Below, piece by piece: positions 58,291 to 64,000 of a DNA stretch of 64,000 nucleotides. This DNA is from Trochalopteron elliotii (taxonomy: Eukaryota; Chordata; Aves; Passeriformes; Leiothrichidae): contig JANPWX010000480.1 of assembly GCA_024734555.1 (NCBI GenBank), positions 68,011-132,010 on the forward strand. Direction: 5' to 3'. Position 1 is the stretch's first letter, and every line of letters begins with the position of its first letter. Made by a program: the position numbers and the translations under genes. A model generated the notes under the pieces. It searched no databases, was not told where the DNA came from, and was given only the letters and a program-made list of their open reading frames with translations.

Positions 58291-61200
58291 GTAAGAATAT
58301 TGTATTTGTGCACATAGATATATTCAAATTGCTGAAAAAATAAATAATCCTTTGAGGGAAGTGTTTCCTTTTTGTGCAGAGGGTCCTAAATTTTTCTCGT
58401 ATTACTAGAAAGAGATCAAAAAAAAGTGGGGGGGAATATATACATACAATTACATGTTCTTTGCTTCATAGTGGCTTTGCCTTTCATAGCAGCAACCTGA
58501 ACTTCATCAGTCCTGAACTCTGAATTCTTAAATAACGCCTTTATTGATCTGCAAGAATGCATTAACTTTTTTTTTCACATGACTGCTCCTGTGAGCAAGG
58601 GCTGCATCCCTGTGTAAACAAACATGGCAGGATGTCCCCATCTCCTGTGGCTTTTTGACCCAGGTGAGGGGCCTGTTATCAAGTGCAGTGAGAAGTTCCA
58701 GTAACTCATTAAAAAGGACCCCAGCTTGTTAAAAATGGTGGTTTGTAATCACACCAGTCAGGAATGACTGTTTAGTGATGATTACAGAACATGCTTTTCT
58801 ATTTTATTTTCCTGACACCGTTGTGACTGGGATTGTGTTTGTTTTGACACATGTGGTGATTTGGAAGGCGTGCAGGTGAAGGGCAGTGGATAAACCTGCT
58901 GCTCCACAGTAACAGCAGGAGGAATTTTTCTTATTTTCCTGTTGTTTTCCTTGTGTCCTCTTCTGCTTGCTACATGAACTTCCTTAACTCCCTTCACCGT
59001 GGCAGCATCATTCCAGGAGTACAGAGACTTTCTGAGGCAGCAAAGAAGCCATTTCTGGATTTTTTTTACTGAACCATCAGATGGCCAGGAAATATTTCCA
59101 CCCTATGTGTGGCTTTGCTGGTGGTCTGATCTCATCTGGCCTGCTGGGTAAACTCTATGCCCTTATCTCCTGAAAGGTGAAGTTTTTGAGGTAGTTACTG
59201 GTAACATAGCATTATTTAACTCACAAACCTTTATGTAATCCTTTTGATACCCTTGATAATTGTTTAATCACTCACCTATCCCATTTGCTAATGCCCAAAC
59301 CCTGAGATGCATAATATAAACCAAAAACATTTTCTCAAGGATCTAATAGGAACAATTTTCACATTGAAATATTTTAATTAACCCCCTCATTTTTAAATGA
59401 AATTTCTATCAGCTTGTAATTGTGAAGATGAAAATATTTGTTATGTTATGCATAGAAATCAAATCTGTTCCCAGCCTCTGATGCTGAAGCAGTTGAATTC
59501 TGGTTTTAAGCAAAGATTACAGTAATGGCAGAGGTGCATGTTTGCTGTTTGTTGCTCTGGGAGAAAAGTCAAACTTAATATACCAATTAATACCTGATCT
59601 GCAATCTGCTCAGAACTGTTAGTACCTTTCTAGTGACTTGAATGAGCTTTGGATCAAGCCCTGGTGCACAAATTATAAATATTGTAGCTCAGACATTTTA
59701 TTTAGTGTGGGAGATAAGAAATCCTGTTGAATTCAATTCACCCTTGCTCACCAAAAAGTGATTAAACAGAGATCTTTAATTTGTTAATGCCAGAGGTCTC
59801 GCTGTCTTGTATGAATGAACCCATTGTGAGGATCCCTAAGAAGAGAGCTGGAACCTCTGCTATTTTTGGCTTAAAATAAGGGACTGTGTATGGGTACTCT
59901 GACAGGATTAATATGCTATTGCTTGCTTTACTCAGACATTTATTTAAAAATATTTTATGAACTTGAAACAGTGCACTCATATTCCTGGCAACCAGTATGA
60001 TTTGCCCTACTTAATCTATTTTGCTTCTCTTCCTTTTCCCCATCTATTTTCAGATTGACTTTGTCCATTTTTTTAATAGCTATTTTTAGAGGTGAATGTC
60101 CTTTGTGGTGTATTTTTAATCATGCTGAGTTGCTATATTATGGTAAAGTCTTATTAACAACTGACATGAACTGAGAATAGTTCATTGTACTGGGCAGTAG
60201 AGTGCAATAACTTATGAATTCTTAAAATAACTGGCTTTTTGATTTCTCATTTTCTTCTGAGAGAGAGCGGAATGAAAAAAAAATTAGGACTTTAAATCCC
60301 TCCTGTTTTAATGTCATAAAATCCTTAGCTTATCTGAACTTCATAATTAGCATGGCACGATAAAGGAAAGGAAGGGGAAAATTCCTAGTATTTGTCCTGG
60401 CCCTGTCCCCCTTTCATTTGTGAGTCAGTTGCACTTTTGGGTTGAATCTTTAGGAATCAGGATGGTTATCTAGGGGATACAAGGTGCTCTGTGGCATCAC
60501 TGAATCCTGTACGTGGAGAAGTGCACAGGAGACCAGATTCTGCTGTCCCTACTGCTTGCTGGACAGAGGGAATTCAGAGATGACCTTTTTGGGGAAGCAA
60601 AGTGCTGACCATGAGCTGCTGGCTGATTTCAGTCCACGCAGGGACAGACTGGAGTCAGGAGCCTCACTATTGCATTATGTCACTTCTGAATACTTCATGT
60701 TTTCCAGCACAAATGTCAGTGAGGAAAAAAACAAACTGTCCTCTGTTTCAGGACTATCTAGAGCTTTATGGCTGTGAGAAAGCATCAAAATTAACCTTCA
60801 CTTTCATTCCATACTCTGCTAGTGCTAATGGCAATCATGTTGGCTACTTGAGCTGGGCAGTGTAACTTTCAGTGCCTCACAGAGCACACTGGAAACTTGT
60901 TTTTGCAGTTGTGGGTTCAGGGAGCTAATTTTCCTGGGCAAGGAAGAGTTATAGGGAAGCTGCCCAGGCAGAGTGAATCTCCTGTGGGCAATGGTGCTAA
61001 ACTGAAATAAAGGCCCTTGAGCTCTTTCTGTCAGTGCTGCATGAGGACATTCCAGCCTGACCGAGGTGCTGTCGTATTTGGTATTTGCTCTGGTGTCACA
61101 GGCTGTACAGACCAGCATTCCTATAGCTCTTGTCACTATTCCAACTTTCATTTCCAAGAGATTTTCAAAATTATGGGTCTGAAGAAAAGTATCAGGCAAA

Positions 61201-62789
61201 AAACATTCCTTATCCCTTTTCCATTCCTGTTTCCATACCGGAGCGGCTGGTTTTATCTTGCTCTCTTAGTTGTGCTATTAGCTTGGTCTAATCCCTCTCT
61301 GTTATCAAGCTGCCCTTTTCTGTACAGACTGGCTTGATTAGTTTCCAACTTAAGAGGAATTATAGGTATGGGCATGAAGGAAAACTGGGGCCTGTGAAAA
61401 GGATTAAGGGACTGAGCAGGCTGTGTCCTCCTCCTGGGGCCCAGAGTGATGGGGAGGATGAATGCTCTGCTCACTGGACCTTTGCAGCAAGCTTCACTGG
61501 TTTTTTCACTAAGACAAAATTTTAAGATTTTATAATCTTATGAAAGTTTATCTACCGCACAGCTTGCTTACTCATGGTGTGGTGAGATAAGTGCCATAGT
61601 GAGGAAGGTGTGTAGATTTTGAATTTAGAAGCTGAAGAACTGTGCTGTGATATTAGGTTGGACGGAGTTTATTTGCATAAATCCTTCTTTCTTCTATTGC
61701 CTTGGAGTTTGAGTGAAGAAGTAAGAAATGACAGGTTGTGGCCTAGAGGGTAAATATCAGGAACTAGCCTGTGATTTAGTACTCAAAATGTAGGGAAAGG
61801 ATCATACTTAGATATGATTTGCTGTTCTTATCAAAAAATATCCAGTGTGATTAATTTGCATTTAGTGATGAAAAAAGCTTAAACTAAACTATCTACAAGT
61901 GATATTCTTCATTTTAATATTTTAATCTTCCACCTTTATACATTTGGTGAGTGGAGCTTGCTGTGGAATGGCTTGGTGAGTGTTCTCTTGCATTGATTCA
62001 CAGATAGCTCCAGCAACTGAGCCTGTTCATCCAGCTCCAGATCACTATGTGGTTTTCTCCAGTTCAGTTCAGAATGAGTGTGCAGATTAAACCAATCAGA
62101 TTAAAGTCAATCAGATCCATATGTTTAACCACACTGGTTGCCTTCAGCAATTTTTTTTTTTTGCCTATTTGGTCAGTTTTCAGCTCCATGGATGCAAAGC
62201 AGTTGGAGCCTGTTGGAGAAAGGTTTTCTGATAAAATGTGCTTGTGTTTTTCCAAGACATTTTGTTGAAAACTATCTAAAGACCTTTCTTTGCTACTCTA
62301 ATTTATTATTTCCCAGTAACTCTCCCAAAGAGTGTTGCCACTTTATGGATCTGGAATAAAAACAGCTGAGCTCTCTGCTTTCAGTTCCACCGGAGAAATG
62401 TTTGCAAAAAGAGTTGGAGTAACTCAGCAACAACTGGCAAAGCCAAGTCCAGGAATGACCCCGGCAGGGTTCTTCAACTGGCTTCTGCTGCTGCCTGTGA
62501 ATTATTCACCAGCTTACACTTATGAATAAAATACGTGCCTCGGGAAATCCAGCTGCTGTGTGCTGCTGTGCTGTCCTCTCTTCTCTCCTCCCCCTACATT
62601 AAGTCTACATTCATGTTTTCTGCATTTCCAGGCTAGGACAAGTTTTGTGATTTAGCCATAAGATTCCAGGGAACATCTGCTGTACTGAAGCCTGTTTGGA
62701 AATACAGCCATGCTTATTCAGCTTTTCACTAATAACTATGATTTTCTAAGTAAGGATTTTCTGCACTTGCTTTCTGCATGTTACAGAGC
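58291..62789. other. Single-copy non-coding DNA
   Basis: A donor-like CCCAG|GTGAGG near 58664, a T12 run at 62151-62162 and scattered A/T runs are the only local features. Open frames of 97-124 codons at 60.48-61.34 kb lack domains; one contains a hydrophobic stretch (WFYLALLVVLLAW) without further support. No mobile element is recognised. Confidence 0.5.
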
Positions 62790-63035
62790 AGAGGTGTTTT
62801 TAAAGGCTTATTTTGCTTCTCATTATCCTCTTCTGATTCTGTTAGTAATTAATTTCACTTTGCAGCCTTAAGTTGAGCCTGTTATGCCCTTGGAGTGTTT
62901 TTCTCCCAGTCCTTATCTCAACTTGTGAAGCCTTTTTTAACTTTTGTTTCCCCTCTGCTCTGCCCAGCCATGGCAGGGGAGGGTGACTGGGCGACTCCTG
63001 TGGGTGCCTGGTGTTGGGCCAGTGTCCAGCCACGA
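62790..63035 (+). mobile_element. 3' part of an endogenous retrovirus LTR
   Basis: The phrases GGTGTTTTTAAAGGCTTATT, CTTCTCATTATCCTCTTCTG, TAAGTTGAGCCTGTTATGCC, CCAGTCCTTATCTCAACTTG, GGCAGGGGAGGGTGACTGGG and GGGTGCCTGGTGTTGGGCCA then GTGTCCAGCCACGA follow in order the last 250 bases of a common avian LTR as I remember it. The CACGA at 63031-63035 would be the worn CA end. The 5' half is missing or too diverged to see. No retroviral genes are beside it. Confidence 0.82.
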
Positions 63036-64000
63036 TCTGGCAACATTCTTCTCAAGGGTATCTTTAATGGAAGTTCTTTTGACCATAATGCTCATGTAAT
63101 TGTGTTTCCAGACTTGCTGAAACATGCTAGGGAGCAGTGGCATCCACAGCTTATGGATCTGCAGGGTAACTCCTGCTTTCTGCCCCTTCTGTGTTGGGAT
63201 CTAAATCCCTTTTCAGATTGGACAATGAAGGACTGCAGCCACCGCGTTCATTGAGGGGCCTAAACTGGTCATCTGCTGTGGACTACTCTGGGATGGAGAA
63301 AAACAAATGTGGGGAAGAAAGGCCAAAGCAAATTTCTAAGATACTTTCCCTCATTCTATTCCCAATTTCAATTAGGTTTTGGACTTCTCATGCATCTTTT
63401 ATAGAAAGGAGTTCATAAGGAATGGAATAATGGTAAAGAAACACCCTCTCATTTACAAAGGGGTCCAATATCATTGCAATGTTCCCTTCATGTTTTGTCT
63501 CACAGTAGAGCACAGATTTTCTCGTGGAAAAGAGAAACTTGAATGATCAGCAATATATTTTTGTTTTTCTTAAAATGGTTTCCTCTTCTTAGTATCCATA
63601 GAGAGCTTTTTCAATCAAATATTATTGACAGCAAAAACATTATCTAGTGTGTAGACAGATGGCAGGATGATAATTGTTTAGAGAGACAGATGGTAGTTTC
63701 TTGTACCCACTTTCTAGTTTCTGTGTTTTTAAAGCTCAGCAGTTGCATTGTGCAGCATTCTTGGTGTCATAAAATACCAGCCACTTTAAATAACTCTAAA
63801 CCAGGCTTTTCGAGTGATTTGTTTAAAAGGAGCCAGCCCTATTTAAAACATGATCAGCTGAGGAAGCCTAGATATTTGACAAACCAGATTGTAATTTAGA
63901 GAAATTGTGCCTAGCTTGATGCTTATATTCTCAGCAAATGCACAACCCTTCTGCCTCCTTTCTGTCAGAAATAAGAAGTCTGAAATTGTAAAGAGGAATA
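63036..64000. other. Non-coding DNA to the window end
   Basis: An open frame (62895-63254, plus) starts inside the LTR fragment and runs into this DNA, so it is not a gene. Nothing else is recognisable up to the last base. Confidence 0.5.

Noticed and set aside
59186..59200. let-7-like TTGAGGTAGTTACTG
   Set aside because: Only the first bases resemble let-7, and no complementary arm is present at hairpin distance.
61017..61337. 106-codon frame with a hydrophobic segment
   Set aside because: A single hydrophobic stretch in T-rich DNA is expected by chance; no ATG in good context and no homologue recognised.
1..64000. CRISPR arrays, operons, prophage, tRNA or rRNA genes
   Set aside because: No regularly spaced repeats, gene clusters or cloverleaf-type sequences were seen; the DNA is clearly vertebrate-like.

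Overview
The window looks like nuclear DNA of a bird, most likely a songbird. It is AT-rich and intron-poor in appearance, with no operons and no long open reading frames. Interspersed repeats are sparse, and those I can place are a decayed CR1-type LINE and several solo LTRs of endogenous retroviruses. The LTR sequences resemble families I remember from songbird assemblies; this is recall, not a database result. I recognise no protein-coding gene. The longest open frames are only 142-179 codons, show no known domain, and are about what chance gives in 64 kb. The window is best read as a gene-poor intergenic stretch or part of a very long intron.

Layout. 0-1 kb: a perfect 46-bp inverted repeat (250-295 and 946-991) around a 650-bp loop. 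1-16.9 kb: mostly single-copy DNA with a hairpin at 9.5 kb, a 19-bp palindrome at 10.6 kb, a conserved-looking block at 11.0-11.4 kb and two pseudo-exon-like intervals. 16.96-17.24 kb: a foldback with 39-bp arms. 17.6-18.5 kb: minus-strand reverse-transcriptase remnant of a CR1-type LINE, followed near 19.2-19.35 kb by a plus-strand CR1-like 3' end. 20 kb: a cluster of transcription-factor motifs. 23.6 kb: a plus-strand LTR carrying a 17-bp tandem repeat. 25.6 kb: a perfect RFX X-box. 32.0-32.43 kb: a complete minus-strand solo LTR with terminal inverted repeats, flanking CCTT direct repeats, a TATA box and a polyadenylation signal. 34-36.4 kb: a GC-richer segment with short tandem repeats, a 142-codon open frame, a 12-bp-stem hairpin and a small CpG cluster. 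37.4 kb: a juxtaposed acceptor/donor resembling a recursive splice site. 39.0 and 43.3-43.5 kb: blocks that look like conserved non-coding enhancers. 45.7-46.1 kb: an internally deleted plus-strand LTR. 57.06 kb: a 28-nt poly-T. 58.26 kb: a 28-nt microexon-like interval with strong splice signals. 62.8-63.0 kb: the 3' part of another LTR.

No gene-to-gene functional system can be reconstructed here. The most unusual directly visible structures are the 46-bp perfect inverted repeat, the 39-bp-arm foldback, the well-preserved solo LTR and the strong microexon/recursive splice signals. Enhancer, exon and conservation calls are inferences that need alignment or RNA data.
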